From positions 1,247,501-1,311,500 of the forward strand of contig NZ_CP140153.1 of the NCBI RefSeq assembly GCF_034479635.1: a DNA stretch of 64,000 nt, written 5' to 3'. This DNA comes from Guyparkeria halophila. GTDB taxonomy: Bacteria; Pseudomonadota; Gammaproteobacteria; Halothiobacillales; Halothiobacillaceae. Of the stretch, positions 44,049-54,233 are shown in pieces. A model generated the notes under the pieces. It was not told the DNA's origin, did no database searches, and saw only the letters and a list, made by a program, of their open reading frames with translations. Every line of letters starts with the position of its first letter. Within the stretch, counting starts at the first letter, position 1. Both the position numbers and the translations under genes were made by a program.

Positions 44049-45359
44049 GTGCCTGTGGCGGTGAAGCGCTCGGTCGACGATTGGCTCGAGGCCCTGTTGC
44101 AGCGCGACCCGAACCGGATCGAGCCGGGGGTCGAGCGTTGCCGTCGTATCACCCACGACCTGTTGGGCGATCGGCCCGATGCCTGCGTGCTCACCGTCGG
44201 CGGTACCAACGGCAAGGGGTCGAGCGTGATGATGGCCACCGCGATCTGTCGTGCGGCGGGCTATCGCGTTGGCAGCTACACCTCGCCGCATCTGGTGGAT
44301 GTGCGCGAACGCTTTCTGATCGACGGCGAGATGGTCGAGTCGGCCGCGCTGGTTCGTGCCTTCGAGCGCATGGCCGGCCATCCGGACAGCGAGGTGTTGA
44401 CCTATTTCGAATGGCTCACCGTGGCCGCGTTTCTGGTGTTTGCCGAGGCGGCCGTCGATATCTGGGTGCTCGAGGTCGGGCTGGGCGGTCGCCTGGATGC
44501 GGTCAATGCCCTGGATGCCGATCTTGCCCTGATCACCGCAATCGGGCTGGATCACCAGGACTGGTTGGGCGAGGGGCGCGAGGCGATCGCCCGCGAGAAG
44601 GCGGGTATCCTGCGCCCCAATCAACCGGCGGTGTATGTCGATCCGCAGCCCGTCGAGGCAATCCGGGAGTCGGCCGCTCGCATTGGTGCGGATCTGTTGT
44701 GTCACGGCCAGGATTTCGCCGTTTCGGCCAGTTGTCCGCGATCGGCGACCGAGACTCGGCCGGTGTTTGGCCTGGTGCGTGACGGGCAGACCGTCTGCCT
44801 GCCGCAGCCCGCGCTGATGGGGCGTCACCAGTGGGATAACGCCGCGGGTGTCGTTGCGTTGTTGCAACACCCGCGCAGCCCGCTTGCCATCCCGGATGAG
44901 GCCGTCCGGGACGGGTTGGCCGCGGTGCGATTGGCCGGCCGCCTGGAGCGATTTTCTGATCAGGGACGGACGGTGATCTTCGACGTAGCCCATAATGTCG
45001 AGGCGGCCCGCACGCTCGCCGCCGCGCTGGCCGACAAGCCGGCTGGCCGGCGATTGGCGGTGTTTTCGGCATTGGATGACAAGCCGATCGAAGCGATCGT
45101 GGCGACGTTGGCCGGCTGCTTCGATGCCTGGTGGGTTGCCCCGCTCAAGGAACCACGGGCGGCGGACGTGGGTCGCATTGAGGCGGCCCTGGTTCAAGCC
45201 GGCGTGAAAACGGTGCACCGTGAAGCCGATCCGGCCGGTGCGTATAATGCCGCGCTTGCCGAGGCCCGGGAGGGGGACGAGATCCTGGTGTTTGGTTCGT
45301 TCCACGTAGTCGGTCCATTGCGGGCGCGACTCGATACGCGAGAGAATGCGGGGCATTGA
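44049..45359 (+). CDS. folC: bifunctional folylpolyglutamate/dihydrofolate synthase
   Basis: FolC adds glutamate to dihydropteroate and folates using ATP. The protein is about 436 residues. It has the Mur-ligase ATP loop VGGTNGKGSSVMMA, SYTSPHLVDVRERF, GLGGRLDAVNAL, GLDHQDWLG and the DVAHNVEAARTL C-terminal domain motif. The frame has no ATG near the N-terminus. GTG codons at 44049, 44055 and 44061 are candidates, the last giving the most family-like start (KRSVDDWLEAL). The upstream open frame to 43950 runs into accD. Confidence 0.93.
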   Translation: MPVAVKRSVDDWLEALLQRDPNRIEPGVERCRRITHDLLGDRPDACVLTVGGTNGKGSSVMMATAICRAAGYRVGSYTSPHLVDVRERFLIDGEMVESAALVRAFERMAGHPDSEVLTYFEWLTVAAFLVFAEAAVDIWVLEVGLGGRLDAVNALDADLALITAIGLDHQDWLGEGREAIAREKAGILRPNQPAVYVDPQPVEAIRESAARIGADLLCHGQDFAVSASCPRSATETRPVFGLVRDGQTVCLPQPALMGRHQWDNAAGVVALLQHPRSPLAIPDEAVRDGLAAVRLAGRLERFSDQGRTVIFDVAHNVEAARTLAAALADKPAGRRLAVFSALDDKPIEAIVATLAGCFDAWWVAPLKEPRAADVGRIEAALVQAGVKTVHREADPAGAYNAALAEAREGDEILVFGSFHVVGPLRARLDTRENAGH

Positions 45360-45387
45360 CGCCAAGCCCCGTTGCAAAGAGGACGCC

Positions 45388-46182
45388 GTGGCAGAGCAAA
45401 CCGAATCAAGCTGGACCGAATCGCGCTTCCGCCAACGATTGGTGGGGGCCTCGGTGGTGGTGGCGCTGGCCGTCTTGCTGTTGCCCTTGTGGCTGGATGG
45501 CAGCGGCATCGACAGCCTGAGGGTGCAATCGGCGCCCGAAAAACCCAAGGTGGAAGGCGCAGAGCGCATCGAGGTGCCTCAGCCGCCGGGCGAAACGGGT
45601 GAACCGCTGCAGAACCCGCCCAGCTCGTTGTTTCCGAATCAGACACCGATCGAGGCGCGCGAGCAATCCGAGTCGGGGGCCGCAGCCATCGAGTCCGATG
45701 CCTCTCCATCGGAGGAAAGCGAAATCGAGGCGGCCGCCGCTCTTGAGGAAATGGCGGAAGACGATGACCCCTCGGCTGCCGCCCGCGAGCCCGAGGCCGC
45801 CGCTGGCAGCGATCGCCAGGTCGAGAGCGAGCCGAAGCCGGCTGAGTCGAAGACGCCAGCGGCGGATGACCCCTCGGGTGATGTCGAGTCCGCCGCGCAG
45901 GAGGCGGAGCCGGCGTCACCGGCGGGCAGTCTCCCGGAAAGTTCGGCCAGCGGGGAATACGTGGTGCAGCTCGGCAGCTTCTCCGACGAACGCAATGCGC
46001 GTGCGCTGGCCAAGTCGGTCGAATCGTCGGGGTTTGACGTATCGGTCACGCCGTTGTTCTCCCAGCAGGGGACGGTCTGGCGGGTGCGTGTCGGCCCGTA
46101 TGCCACTCGCGATCTGGCTGGCGAGGCCACCGAGCGACTACGTCAGCGTATCGGTCGGGACGGATTGGTGATGACCAAGTGA
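45388..46182 (+). CDS. dedD: SPOR-domain cell division protein (DedD-like)
   Basis: From GTG at 45388 (GAGGA just upstream) the protein is 264 residues. It has one transmembrane helix (about 19-36), a long acidic, Ala/Glu/Pro-rich disordered linker (about 45-185), and a C-terminal SPOR domain (GEYVVQLGSFSDERNARALAKSV to the end), which binds denuded peptidoglycan at the septum. Its place between folC and cvpA matches dedD in E. coli. Confidence 0.9.
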   Translation: MAEQTESSWTESRFRQRLVGASVVVALAVLLLPLWLDGSGIDSLRVQSAPEKPKVEGAERIEVPQPPGETGEPLQNPPSSLFPNQTPIEAREQSESGAAAIESDASPSEESEIEAAAALEEMAEDDDPSAAAREPEAAAGSDRQVESEPKPAESKTPAADDPSGDVESAAQEAEPASPAGSLPESSASGEYVVQLGSFSDERNARALAKSVESSGFDVSVTPLFSQQGTVWRVRVGPYATRDLAGEATERLRQRIGRDGLVMTK

Positions 46183-46225
46183 GCCAGGCTGGAAACGGGG
46201 TGACGGACACGGCAGGGAGGCAGCC

Positions 46226-46714
46226 ATGACGATGGTCGACTGGATATTGCTGGCGATCGTCCTTATCTCCACGGCGATTGCGCTGGTCCGCGGTTTCGTC
46301 AAGGAGGTGATTTCGCTGGTCACCTGGCTGGCCGCCTTCGGCATTGCATTGGCGTTCTCTCAGACGGCGGCGGTGTTGGTGCCCGAGGCGGTGGACATTC
46401 CCTCGGCACGGGTGGCGATCGCCTTCGTGGCCCTGTTCGTGGTGGTATTGATCCTGGGCGGGATCATCAACTGGGCGATTTCCAAACTGGTGGAAACCAC
46501 CGGTCTGTCGGGCACGGACCGATCGGTGGGCATGGTATTTGGCCTGTTGCGCGGCGTGCTGATCGTCGCAGGACTGCTGCTCCTGGGCGGATTCACCGCC
46601 TTGCCGCAGGAAGCCTGGTGGCAGGCCTCGACGCTGATACCGCACTTCCAGGTGGTGGCCGAGTGGCTGCTGGCGGTCATGCCGGCCGATGTCGCCGCCA
46701 ACGTGCAGTGGTGA
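46226..46714 (+). CDS. cvpA: CvpA family inner-membrane protein
   Basis: The 162-residue protein has four hydrophobic helices and the CvpA features: MVDWILLAIVLISTAIALVRGFVKEVISL, LGGIINWAISKLV and GLSGTDRSVGMVFGLLRG. It is needed for colicin V production in E. coli and more generally for envelope stress resistance; its molecular role is unknown. It lies between dedD and purF as in E. coli, but hairpins separate it from purF. Confidence 0.93.
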   Translation: MTMVDWILLAIVLISTAIALVRGFVKEVISLVTWLAAFGIALAFSQTAAVLVPEAVDIPSARVAIAFVALFVVVLILGGIINWAISKLVETTGLSGTDRSVGMVFGLLRGVLIVAGLLLLGGFTALPQEAWWQASTLIPHFQVVAEWLLAVMPADVAANVQW

Positions 46715-46780
46715 CAGTGACGCTTTCAACAACGTGGCGGCGTGCAGGATGCGTGTTGCCTTCGGGGACTCCCCGAACTG

Positions 46781-46810
46781 CGCCGGAACGGTCGTCCGAC
46801 CGCTCCGGCG
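46781..46810 (+). other. stable hairpin in the purF leader
   Basis: A 7-bp stem (CGCCGGA / TCCGGCG), one A-C mismatch and a 5-bp stem (CGGTC / GACCG) close a four-base loop. It stands just upstream of the terminator-like hairpin in the 179-base gap between cvpA and purF. Confidence 0.7.
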
Positions 46811-46821
46811 TCGCCGTTTCG

Positions 46822-46862
46822 GCCTCGGGCGGGAGGGCCCGGGCCGAGGCTTTTCGACTTTT
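46822..46862 (+). terminator. terminator or attenuator upstream of purF
   Basis: A 7-bp perfect stem (GCCTCGG / CCGAGGC) with a GC-rich loop is followed by TTTTCGACTTTTT. It ends 32 bases before the purF start. It may end the accD-cvpA transcript or act as an attenuator for purF. Confidence 0.6.
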
Positions 46863-46893
46863 TGCACGGTTACATACCGAGGTGGTTTGACGC

Positions 46894-48429
46894 ATGTGCG
46901 GCATTATTGGGATGGTGGCGAAATCGCCGGTCAATCAGGCGCTGTATGACGGGTTGACCGTCCTGCAGCACCGCGGTCAGGATGCGGCGGGCATCCTCAC
47001 CTGTGACGAGGAACGGCTTTTTCTCCGCAAGGAAAACGGTCTGGTCAAGGACGTCTTCCACACTCGTCACATGCGCCAGCTGATGGGCAACATGGGGATC
47101 GGCCATGTCCGTTACCCGACGGCCGGCTGCGACTCGTCTGCCGAGGCCCAGCCTTTCTATGTCAACGCGCCCTTCGGCATTGCCATGGGGCACAACGGCA
47201 ACCTCACCAATGTCGACGAGTTGCGCGCGGCGGTGGTTGCCGAGGATCGGCGCCATCTCAACACGAACTCCGACTCCGAGGTGCTGCTCAACGTCTTCGC
47301 CCACGAGCTGGGAGCGATTGCCGAGACGCGTCCCTCGGCCGACGACGTATTCGCGGCGATCACCAACGTGCATCGCCGCGCCCGTGGCGCCTACGGCGTG
47401 ATCGGCCTGATCGTCGGCGAGGGCGTGTTCGCCTTCCGTGATCCGCGCGGCATCCGGCCGGTCTGCTACGGCAAGCGCGAGACGGAGCATGGCACCGAGT
47501 ACATGATCGCCTCCGAATCGGTTGCCATCGAGGCCGGCGAGTTCGAGCTGGTGCGCGATCTGGCCCCCGGTGAGGCCATCTACATCTCGCGCGAGGGCGA
47601 GGTCACCCTGCGCCAGTGCGCCGACGATCCGCAGTACGCCAGCTGCATCTTCGAGTACGTCTATCTGGCACGCCCCGACTCGATCATCGACGATGTGTCG
47701 GTGTACCGGGCACGCATGCGCATGGGCGAGATGCTGGCCGAGAAGATCCAGCGCGACTGGGCTCACCACGATATCGACGTGGTCATACCCATTCCCGACA
47801 CCAGCCGGACGGCGGCACTCGAGATCGCGGTCAACCTCAATCTCAAGTACCGCGAAGGCTTCGTCAAGAACCGTTACATCGCGCGGACGTTCATCATGCC
47901 GGGGCAGGCCAAGCGCAAGCGCTCGGTGCGCCAGAAGCTCAACGCGATCGATCTGGAATTCCGCGGCAAGAACGTGCTGCTGGTCGATGACTCGATCGTG
48001 CGTGGTACCACCTCCAGCGAGATCATCCGCATGGCGCGCGAGGCGGGTGCCAAGAAGGTCTTCATGGCGTCGGCGGCCCCGGCGGTGCGCTACCCGAACG
48101 TTTACGGCATCGACATGCCGGCGGCGGACGAGTTTGTCGCCCACAACCGGGATGTCGAGGCAATTCGCGACATCATCGGCGCCGATGACCTGATCTACCA
48201 GGATCTCGATGACCTCAAGGAGGCCGTGCGCCTGGGCAACCCGACCCTGGAACAGTTCGACTGTTCCTGCTTCACCGGCGATTACGTTACCAACGACATC
48301 GATACCGCCTACCTCGACAACCTGGCAAGCAACCGCGCCGATAGCGAGCGCGACAAGGCCAACGGTGCGGCCGGGGCGTCACGTCGTTCCCGCGATATCG
48401 TCTCCGTCGGTCTCTACAATGACCAGTAA
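46894..48429 (+). CDS. purF: amidophosphoribosyltransferase
   Basis: PurF commits PRPP and glutamine to purine synthesis. The 511-residue protein has the N-terminal glutamine amidotransferase nucleophile Cys2 (MCGIIGMV) directly after the initiator Met, with no propeptide. Class II motifs HRGQDAAGI and GHNGNLTN follow. The phosphoribosyltransferase domain has the PRPP motif [13 protein letters not shown]. The last three codons overlap the start of the L,D-transpeptidase gene. Confidence 0.97.
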   Translation: MCGIIGMVAKSPVNQALYDGLTVLQHRGQDAAGILTCDEERLFLRKENGLVKDVFHTRHMRQLMGNMGIGHVRYPTAGCDSSAEAQPFYVNAPFGIAMGHNGNLTNVDELRAAVVAEDRRHLNTNSDSEVLLNVFAHELGAIAETRPSADDVFAAITNVHRRARGAYGVIGLIVGEGVFAFRDPRGIRPVCYGKRETEHGTEYMIASESVAIEAGEFELVRDLAPGEAIYISREGEVTLRQCADDPQYASCIFEYVYLARPDSIIDDVSVYRARMRMGEMLAEKIQRDWAHHDIDVVIPIPDTSRTAALEIAVNLNLKYREGFVKNRYIARTFIMPGQAKRKRSVRQKLNAIDLEFRGKNVLLVDDSIVRGTTSSEIIRMAREAGAKKVFMASAAPAVRYPNVYGIDMPAADEFVAHNRDVEAIRDIIGADDLIYQDLDDLKEAVRLGNPTLEQFDCSCFTGDYVTNDIDTAYLDNLASNRADSERDKANGAAGASRRSRDIVSVGLYNDQ

Positions 48430-49105
48430 CCGACCGGCGGGTCGGTGGCTTGTCGCGTGTTGGTTTGCCCTGTTCGCCACCATGGGGGTGGGGCCGGTAG
48501 CCGTAGCCGCCTCGGGCGGTGAGGGGTCATCGATGAGCGCCGCCGAGACGACAGTGCCCGATCGCGTGGTGCGCTCGGCCAGCGCCATGGGCAAACGCCT
48601 TGCCGACAGCGGCCAAGCGGGTGAACAGGCCCTGGTCGTGGACGTCCCCAGCCAGCAGCTCTACCTGTTTGAGTCCGGCGAACTGGTCGGCCACTTCCCG
48701 GTCTCGACCGCCGAACGGGGTGCCGGCAATCGGGAAGGCAGCCTGCAGACCCCGCTGGGGCTGCATCGGGTGGACGAGAAGATCGGTGCCGGTGCCCCCC
48801 GCGGCATGATCTTCCGTGGCCGTCGCCCGACCGGTGAGCTGGCCGAGATCCTCGAGGGGCCGGACGAGCGTGCCGCGCGTGACGACGTGACTACCCGCAT
48901 CCTGTGGCTGCAAGGCCTGGAGCCGGGCGTCAACCAGGGTGGCGACGTCGATTCCAAGCAGCGCTACATCTATATCCACGGCACCCCGGAGGAGGGACGC
49001 ATCGGTCGTCCCGCCTCGCATGGCTGCGTGCGCATGACCAATGCCGACGTGGTTACCCTGTTCGACCGCGTTCGCGAAGGCACGCTGGTCGACATCATCG
49101 AATAA
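48419..49105 (+). CDS. exported L,D-transpeptidase (YkuD domain)
   Basis: From ATG at 48419 the protein has 228 residues. A signal peptide (about 1-31, cleavage near VAVAASG) precedes a YkuD domain with the catalytic signature [21 protein letters not shown] (His201, Cys203). Such enzymes cross-link peptidoglycan peptides in the 3-3 manner or attach proteins to it; the domain seems complete. The start overlaps the purF stop region by 11 bases, so expression is coupled to purF. Confidence 0.88.
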   Translation: MTSNRPAGRWLVACWFALFATMGVGPVAVAASGGEGSSMSAAETTVPDRVVRSASAMGKRLADSGQAGEQALVVDVPSQQLYLFESGELVGHFPVSTAERGAGNREGSLQTPLGLHRVDEKIGAGAPRGMIFRGRRPTGELAEILEGPDERAARDDVTTRILWLQGLEPGVNQGGDVDSKQRYIYIHGTPEEGRIGRPASHGCVRMTNADVVTLFDRVREGTLVDIIE

Positions 49106-49140
49106 CAACCGACGAAAGCCGTTTTTCGGAGACCCCATCC

Positions 49141-51006
49141 ATGCCCGATTATCGTTCCAAGACCACCACCCACGGCCGCAACATGGCCGGTGCCCGCGCC
49201 TTGTGGCGCGCCACGGGCGTTAAGGACGACGATTTCGGCAAACCGATCATTGCGATCGCCAACTCGTTCACCCAGTTCGTGCCCGGTCACGTCCATCTCA
49301 AGGACATGGGTCAGCTGGTGGCGCGCGAGGTGGAGGCGGCCGGTGGTATCGCCAAGGAATTCAACACCATCGCCGTGGACGACGGCATCGCCATGGGTCA
49401 CGGCGGCATGCTCTACTCGCTGCCCAGCCGCGATATCATCGCCGATTCGGTCGAGTACATGGTCAATGCCCACTGCGCCGACGCGCTGGTGTGCATCTCC
49501 AACTGCGACAAGATCACCCCGGGGATGCTCAACGCCGCCATGCGCCTGAACATCCCGGTGGTGTTCGTCTCGGGTGGGCCGATGGAGGCGGGCAAGACCC
49601 GTCTGTCGCCGGATTCCGACGAGGTGATCAAGCTCGATCTGGTCGATGCCATGGTGAAGGCGGCCGACGACTCGGTGTCGGACGAGACGCTCGCGCAGAT
49701 CGAGCGCTCGGCCTGTCCGACCTGCGGTTCCTGCTCGGGCATGTTCACCGCCAATTCGATGAACTGCCTCACCGAGGCACTGGGCCTGTCGCTGCCGGGC
49801 AACGGCTCGCTGCTCGCCACCCACGCCGATCGGCGCGAGCTCTTCCTTGAGGCCGGCCGTCAGATCGTCCGCCTCGCCAAGGCCTACTACGAGAACGACG
49901 ATGCCTCGGTCCTGCCGCGCTCGATCGCCACGCGCGAGGCCTTCGAGAACGCCATGGCGCTCGATATCGCCATGGGCGGCTCGACCAATACCGTGCTGCA
50001 CCTGCTGGCCGCGGCGCGCGAGGGCGAGGTCGCCTTCGACATGACCGACATCGACCACATGAGTCGCAAGATCCCACACCTGTGCAAGGTCGCGCCCAGC
50101 ACCGCCCAGTACCACATGGAGGACGTCCACCGCGCCGGCGGCGTGATCGCGATCCTGGGCGAGCTCGACCGCGCCGGTCTGCTGCACAACGACATCCCCA
50201 ATGTGCACAGCAAGACCGTCAAGGAAGGGCTCGACCGCTGGGATATCGCCCGCGACACGGCCTGCGAGGAGGCCAAGAGCCGGTATCTTGCCGGTCCCGC
50301 GGGCATTCCCACCCAGACGGCGTTCTCGCAGGACACCCGCTGGCCGAGCCTGGACATCGATCGGGCCAAGGGCTGCATCCGTGACTACGAGCACGCCTAC
50401 TCCAAGGACGGTGGCCTGGCCGTGCTGTTCGGCAATATCGCCCGCGACGGCTGCATCGTGAAGACCGCCGGTGTCGACGAGTCGATCCTCAAGTTCACCG
50501 GCCGGGCGCGCTGCTTCGAGTCGCAGGATGCCGCCGTCGAGGCGATCCTCGCCGACCAGATCGTCAAGGGTGACGTGGTGGTGATCCAGTACGAGGGCCC
50601 CAAGGGCGGGCCGGGCATGCAGGAAATGCTCTACCCGACCAGCTACCTCAAGTCCAAGGGGCTGGGCAAGGACTGCGCGCTCTTGACCGACGGGCGCTTC
50701 TCGGGCGGCACCTCGGGCCTCTCGATTGGCCACGCCTCGCCCGAGGCGGCCGCCGGCGGCGAGATCGCGCTGGTGGAAGAGGGCGACACCATCGTGATCG
50801 ACATCCCCGAACGCACCATCCACCTCGACATCAGCGATGCCGATCTGGCCCATCGGCGCGAGAAGATGATCGAGCGGGGCGAGGCGGCCTACAAGCCGGT
50901 CAATCGCGAACGCTACGTGAGCCAGGCGCTCAAGGCCTACGCGGCCCTGACCACCTCGGCCTCGCTGGGCGCGGTACGCGATCTCTCGCAGATCGGCGTG
51001 AAGTAA
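49141..51006 (+). CDS. ilvD: dihydroxy-acid dehydratase
   Basis: IlvD dehydrates dihydroxy-acid precursors of valine, leucine and isoleucine using an iron-sulfur cluster. The 621-residue protein matches E. coli IlvD end to end. The cluster cysteine lies in [12 protein letters not shown] (Cys122), and [19 protein letters not shown] and [20 protein letters not shown] are also present. The ATG at 49141 starts [21 protein letters not shown], as in the family. The longer frame from 48904 lies out of frame in the transpeptidase gene. Confidence 0.97.
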   Translation: MPDYRSKTTTHGRNMAGARALWRATGVKDDDFGKPIIAIANSFTQFVPGHVHLKDMGQLVAREVEAAGGIAKEFNTIAVDDGIAMGHGGMLYSLPSRDIIADSVEYMVNAHCADALVCISNCDKITPGMLNAAMRLNIPVVFVSGGPMEAGKTRLSPDSDEVIKLDLVDAMVKAADDSVSDETLAQIERSACPTCGSCSGMFTANSMNCLTEALGLSLPGNGSLLATHADRRELFLEAGRQIVRLAKAYYENDDASVLPRSIATREAFENAMALDIAMGGSTNTVLHLLAAAREGEVAFDMTDIDHMSRKIPHLCKVAPSTAQYHMEDVHRAGGVIAILGELDRAGLLHNDIPNVHSKTVKEGLDRWDIARDTACEEAKSRYLAGPAGIPTQTAFSQDTRWPSLDIDRAKGCIRDYEHAYSKDGGLAVLFGNIARDGCIVKTAGVDESILKFTGRARCFESQDAAVEAILADQIVKGDVVVIQYEGPKGGPGMQEMLYPTSYLKSKGLGKDCALLTDGRFSGGTSGLSIGHASPEAAAGGEIALVEEGDTIVIDIPERTIHLDISDADLAHRREKMIERGEAAYKPVNRERYVSQALKAYAALTTSASLGAVRDLSQIGVK

Positions 51007-51009
51007 GCG

Positions 51010-51675
51010 GTGACGGTCGGGACCTACATCCCGCCGCATTTCCGCCAGGACGACCCGGCGGGGCTGGCCGAGGTGGTGGAAAACCACCCGTTTGCCGCCC
51101 TGGTCCTCGCCGACGAACAAGGGCAGATGCCGTGCGTGCATCTGCCCTTTTTGCGTTTCGGCCAGCGCGCGCAGCCCGAGACCTGGCGGTTCGAGTCGCA
51201 CTTGGCGCGCGCCAACCCGGTCGCCGAGGCACTAGCCGACGGGTGCGAGCTGCCCGCCATCCTGATCTTCACCGGCCCGGATGCCTATGTCTCGCCGCGT
51301 TGGTATGTCGATGCCCGCGAGACCAGTGTGCCCACCTGGAACTACCAATCCGTGCACGTGCGCGGTCGGGTGCGCCTGGCCGGCGAAGGCGTGCCCGGTT
51401 GGCTCGACCGGCATCTGCACGACCTGATCGACACCCATCAGGCACGTATCGGTGGGGACCCGTTCGACTGGGATCACCTGCCGGAAAAGCAGATTGCCGG
51501 CATGAAGGCGGCGATCGTGGGGATCGAGTTGCTGCCCGACCGGATCGAGGGCATCGAGAAACTGGCGCAGAACAAGACGGCGACCGACCGTGATGGCGTG
51601 ATCGACGGGCTACACCGTCGCAATGATGCCGAATGCGAGGCCATGGCCGACCTGATGCGCTCGCGGGAGCCGTGA
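51010..51675 (+). CDS. PaiB-family FMN-binding protein
   Basis: The 221-residue protein matches the PaiB family: YIPPHFRQDD at the N-terminus, NHPFAALVLADEQG, AILIFTGPDAYVSPRWYVDARETSVPTWNYQSVHVRG, and the C-terminal EKQIAGMKAAIVGIEL and KLAQNK. Its fold is the FMN-binding split barrel. Bacillus PaiB is called a negative regulator of sporulation and proteases, but most members have no proven role. The start is GTG, three bases after ilvD, so it is co-transcribed with it. Confidence 0.88.
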   Translation: MTVGTYIPPHFRQDDPAGLAEVVENHPFAALVLADEQGQMPCVHLPFLRFGQRAQPETWRFESHLARANPVAEALADGCELPAILIFTGPDAYVSPRWYVDARETSVPTWNYQSVHVRGRVRLAGEGVPGWLDRHLHDLIDTHQARIGGDPFDWDHLPEKQIAGMKAAIVGIELLPDRIEGIEKLAQNKTATDRDGVIDGLHRRNDAECEAMADLMRSREP

Positions 51676-51859
51676 GCCCCGGTTGGGTGTTCCGACGGTG
51701 AGCTACGACGCAGGGCCCAGCGACGCGATTCCCTGCGACGCGATTCTCGGCGCGACTGGTCTATAACCTCCTGATGGTCATGCCGTTCCTTCCTGGTTAT
51801 GGGGAGGGCCTGAGGCCCCTTGTCACGATGCCTTTCCAAGGGAAAGCGGGGAGTTACCG

Positions 51860-52627
51860 ATGAAACGACGTCAAGCGATCGGCCTGATCCTGGTGGGCGG
51901 CCTGTTCGCCAGCCGGTCGGCCCACGCCGATTTTGCGAGTGACCTGCTCAAGCGACTGCAAGGCGGCTCGGAGGGCGCGAGTGGCGACAACCCCTCTGGG
52001 TCGAGTTCGGCCGTGGCGGATCTGAGTCAGGGAGAAATGGACCAGGGCATTCGGCAGGCACTCGACAAGGGTGTCGACGTCGCCGTCAGCCAACTGGGCC
52101 AGCACGGCGGGTTCCTGAACGATCCCGCGGTGCGTATTCCCTTGCCCGGCCCCTTGCAGCAGGTCGAGGGCGCGTTGCGTACCCTGGGGCAGGGCGGACT
52201 GGCCGACGAGTTCGTCCAGACCATGAACCACGCCGCGGAACAGGCGGTGCCGGAGGCGACCGAGGTATTCCACGGTGCGATCAAGCGCATGAGCCTTGCC
52301 GACGTGCGGGGCATCCTGGAAGGGCCGAACGATGCGGCGACCGAGTACCTGCGCCGCAGCAGCTCGGAGGAACTGACCACGCGCTTTCGCCCGATCGTCG
52401 CGTCGGCGACCAACCAGGCCGGTGTGACCGGGGCCTACAAGAAGATGATCGACAGCGCCGGTCCGATGGCCCGGATGGCCGTGGGGGACACGGACCTCGA
52501 CGGCTACATCACGGACAAGGCGCTCGACGGCCTGTTCCTCAAGATCGCAGAACAGGAGAAGCTGATCCGCACCGATCCCGCGGCCCGCACGACCGACTTG
52601 CTCAAGCAGGTGTTCGGCAAACGCTGA
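51860..52627 (+). CDS. DUF4197 exported protein
   Basis: The 255-residue protein carries a signal peptide (about 1-23, RRQAIGLILVGGLFASRSAHA) and a mature helical region of the DUF4197 type: QGEMDQGIRQALDKGVDVAV, NDPAVRIPLPGPL and GAIKRMSLADVRGILEGPNDAATEYLRR. The family is found in proteobacterial periplasms; no function is established. GGGGAG precedes the start. It stands alone, converging on the aryl-polyene cluster. Confidence 0.88.
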   Translation: MKRRQAIGLILVGGLFASRSAHADFASDLLKRLQGGSEGASGDNPSGSSSAVADLSQGEMDQGIRQALDKGVDVAVSQLGQHGGFLNDPAVRIPLPGPLQQVEGALRTLGQGGLADEFVQTMNHAAEQAVPEATEVFHGAIKRMSLADVRGILEGPNDAATEYLRRSSSEELTTRFRPIVASATNQAGVTGAYKKMIDSAGPMARMAVGDTDLDGYITDKALDGLFLKIAEQEKLIRTDPAARTTDLLKQVFGKR

Positions 52628-52680
52628 GGGGTTGGCCCGGCCGGGCGGGCTCGCCCATCGAGGCCCTTCCGAAATTTATG

Positions 52681-53463
52681 TCAGCGGCGGGCTTGCCCGT
52701 TATGCCGACGCCGCATGAGCAACCGGGGCAGCCGGCGCAGGAAGCCGGCGAGCAATCGCAGGTGCATCCAGATCAGCAGGCGGTTGTCCCGCCCGTAGCG
52801 AAAGTGCGAGACCCCGTCCTCCTCGGCATCGAAGTAGCGCACCGGGGCATCGACGTTCACCAGCGGCAAACCTCGCCAGGCCAGGCGCACGGCGGCCTCG
52901 GGGTCGAAGTCGAAGCGCCGCATCCAACGCGCGTCCTCCATCACCGCGACGAGATCGTCGATCGGATAGATCCGCATGCCGAACAGCGAATCGCCGATTC
53001 CCGCCCAGAGCGTTTCGAGATTCGCCCAGAAATTCGAGATCTTGCGTCCCTGAACGCGCAATGCCGGGGCATCGGCGGAGAACACGGGGCGGCCGAGGAC
53101 CAGTGCCTCGGGGTGCTCGCGCGCCGCCTCGACGAAGGCGCCGATGCACGCCGCGGGATGCTGTCCATCGGCATCCAGGGTCAGGGCATGGGTAAAGCCC
53201 GCCTGTCGTGCCGCCCGCACTCCCGTCAGCACGGCGGCACCCTTGCCATGGTTCGTCTCGTGACGTAGCAGCGTCACCGACTCGTGCTCGGCCACCAGAT
53301 GGGCTAAGCGTTCGACGGTCGCCGGGTCGCTGCCGTCGTCGACCACCCAGACGGGCAGTCCACCGCCTGCCGTCAAGGCAGAGCGCACCGTTTCGTCGAT
53401 ACGTGGCCCCGGGTCGAAGCAGGGGATCAGGATCAGGGGGTGAATTGGTGTCGGGGCGTTCAT
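52681..53463 (-). CDS. family 2 glycosyltransferase of the aryl-polyene cluster
   Basis: This 260-residue GT-A enzyme has VVDDGSDPATVERL and the metal-binding LDADGQHP motif. C-terminal basic residues suggest membrane association. In xanthomonadin and aryl-polyene clusters a GT2 often accompanies the acyltransferase and is thought to glycosylate the lipid anchor. It is the last gene of the reverse unit and overlaps the acyltransferase stop by four bases (ATGA). A frame open at 52700-53485 on the same strand is a shadow. Confidence 0.85.
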   Translation of the reverse strand: MNAPTPIHPLILIPCFDPGPRIDETVRSALTAGGGLPVWVVDDGSDPATVERLAHLVAEHESVTLLRHETNHGKGAAVLTGVRAARQAGFTHALTLDADGQHPAACIGAFVEAAREHPEALVLGRPVFSADAPALRVQGRKISNFWANLETLWAGIGDSLFGMRIYPIDDLVAVMEDARWMRRFDFDPEAAVRLAWRGLPLVNVDAPVRYFDAEEDGVSHFRYGRDNRLLIWMHLRLLAGFLRRLPRLLMRRRHNGQARR

Positions 53464-54233
53464 CGCGCGTCGAGCTCGGTGGCAAAGCGATTGCGCCAGG
53501 CGGTGGCGGCCCGGTGTGGGTTCGACTCGAGGAGGTCCGGATGCACCGCTAGGCGCTCGACCCGCAGTCGAACCGGTAGCTTGGGTAGCTGCCAGGCGGG
53601 CGTCTGCTTGGTCAGCAGGGGACGGTCGTAGCGAAAGACGAAGGCATGCAGGGGCGCGCCTGCCTGGCGGGCAAGCATGAACGGTGCCGGCTGGAAGGGA
53701 CCGAGTCCGGCCGCATCATCGCCCGGGCTGCGCGACCCCTCCGGGAACATCAGGACGTGGCAGCCGCTGCGGATGGCGGCACGTGCGCCGAGCATCATGT
53801 CGAGTGCGTGATCATTGGGCAGGTAACCCGCCAGCCGGGCGGGCAGGGCAAACAATGGGTTGCGCAGAAGCCCGGCGCGCATGACGCAGATGATGTTCGG
53901 GGCGTGTGCCAGCACGATCAGGGCGTCGAGCAGCGAGGGGTGGTTGGCCACGATTACGCCGGCCGGGGCACGCTTGAGGGTATCGAGTGGTCGGCTATCG
54001 ACCCGCAACGCCCCGATGGTGACCAGCCAGAGCCGGTAGGCGCGCATCGCGTGATGAATGATGCGACGCGCGGCGAGCCGGCGGGTGGGGCCGGGTAGCA
54101 ATGCCACCATCAGGGCCAGTGGCAGCCAGCCGATCAACAGCACGGCAAGACCGCCGTGGCCCAGTGGCACGGCGATCACCCGGTGCAGGGCGCGGGCCAG
54201 CGAACCGAGCCCGGTGCTCACAGCGCCGGCCAC
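53460..54233 (-). CDS. lysophospholipid acyltransferase-like protein of the cluster
   Basis: The 257-residue protein has the PlsC-type motifs NHPSLLD (His98, Asp103), a membrane segment around residues 29-47 and FPEGSRSPGDD. It should transfer an acyl group to a lysolipid or, in this context, load the polyene on a lipid. Its start overlaps the chorismatase stop by 16 bases. It resembles acyltransferases of xanthomonadin clusters. Substrate not shown. Confidence 0.85.
   Translation of the reverse strand: MAGAVSTGLGSLARALHRVIAVPLGHGGLAVLLIGWLPLALMVALLPGPTRRLAARRIIHHAMRAYRLWLVTIGALRVDSRPLDTLKRAPAGVIVANHPSLLDALIVLAHAPNIICVMRAGLLRNPLFALPARLAGYLPNDHALDMMLGARAAIRSGCHVLMFPEGSRSPGDDAAGLGPFQPAPFMLARQAGAPLHAFVFRYDRPLLTKQTPAWQLPKLPVRLRVERLAVHPDLLESNPHRAATAWRNRFATELDAR

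Noticed and set aside
43710-45569. 619-codon reverse frame opposite accD and folC
   Set aside because: Shadow of conserved forward genes.
46715-46893. Purine riboswitch upstream of purF
   Set aside because: I could not find the three-way junction or the conserved loop sequences; only two simple hairpins are visible.
48970-51201. 743-codon reverse frame opposite ilvD
   Set aside because: Antisense to a clear dihydroxy-acid dehydratase; composition typical of a shadow frame.
52700-53485. 261-codon reverse frame overlapping the GT2 gene
   Set aside because: Out of frame with the GT2 motifs; Arg/Pro/Gly-rich translation without family features.
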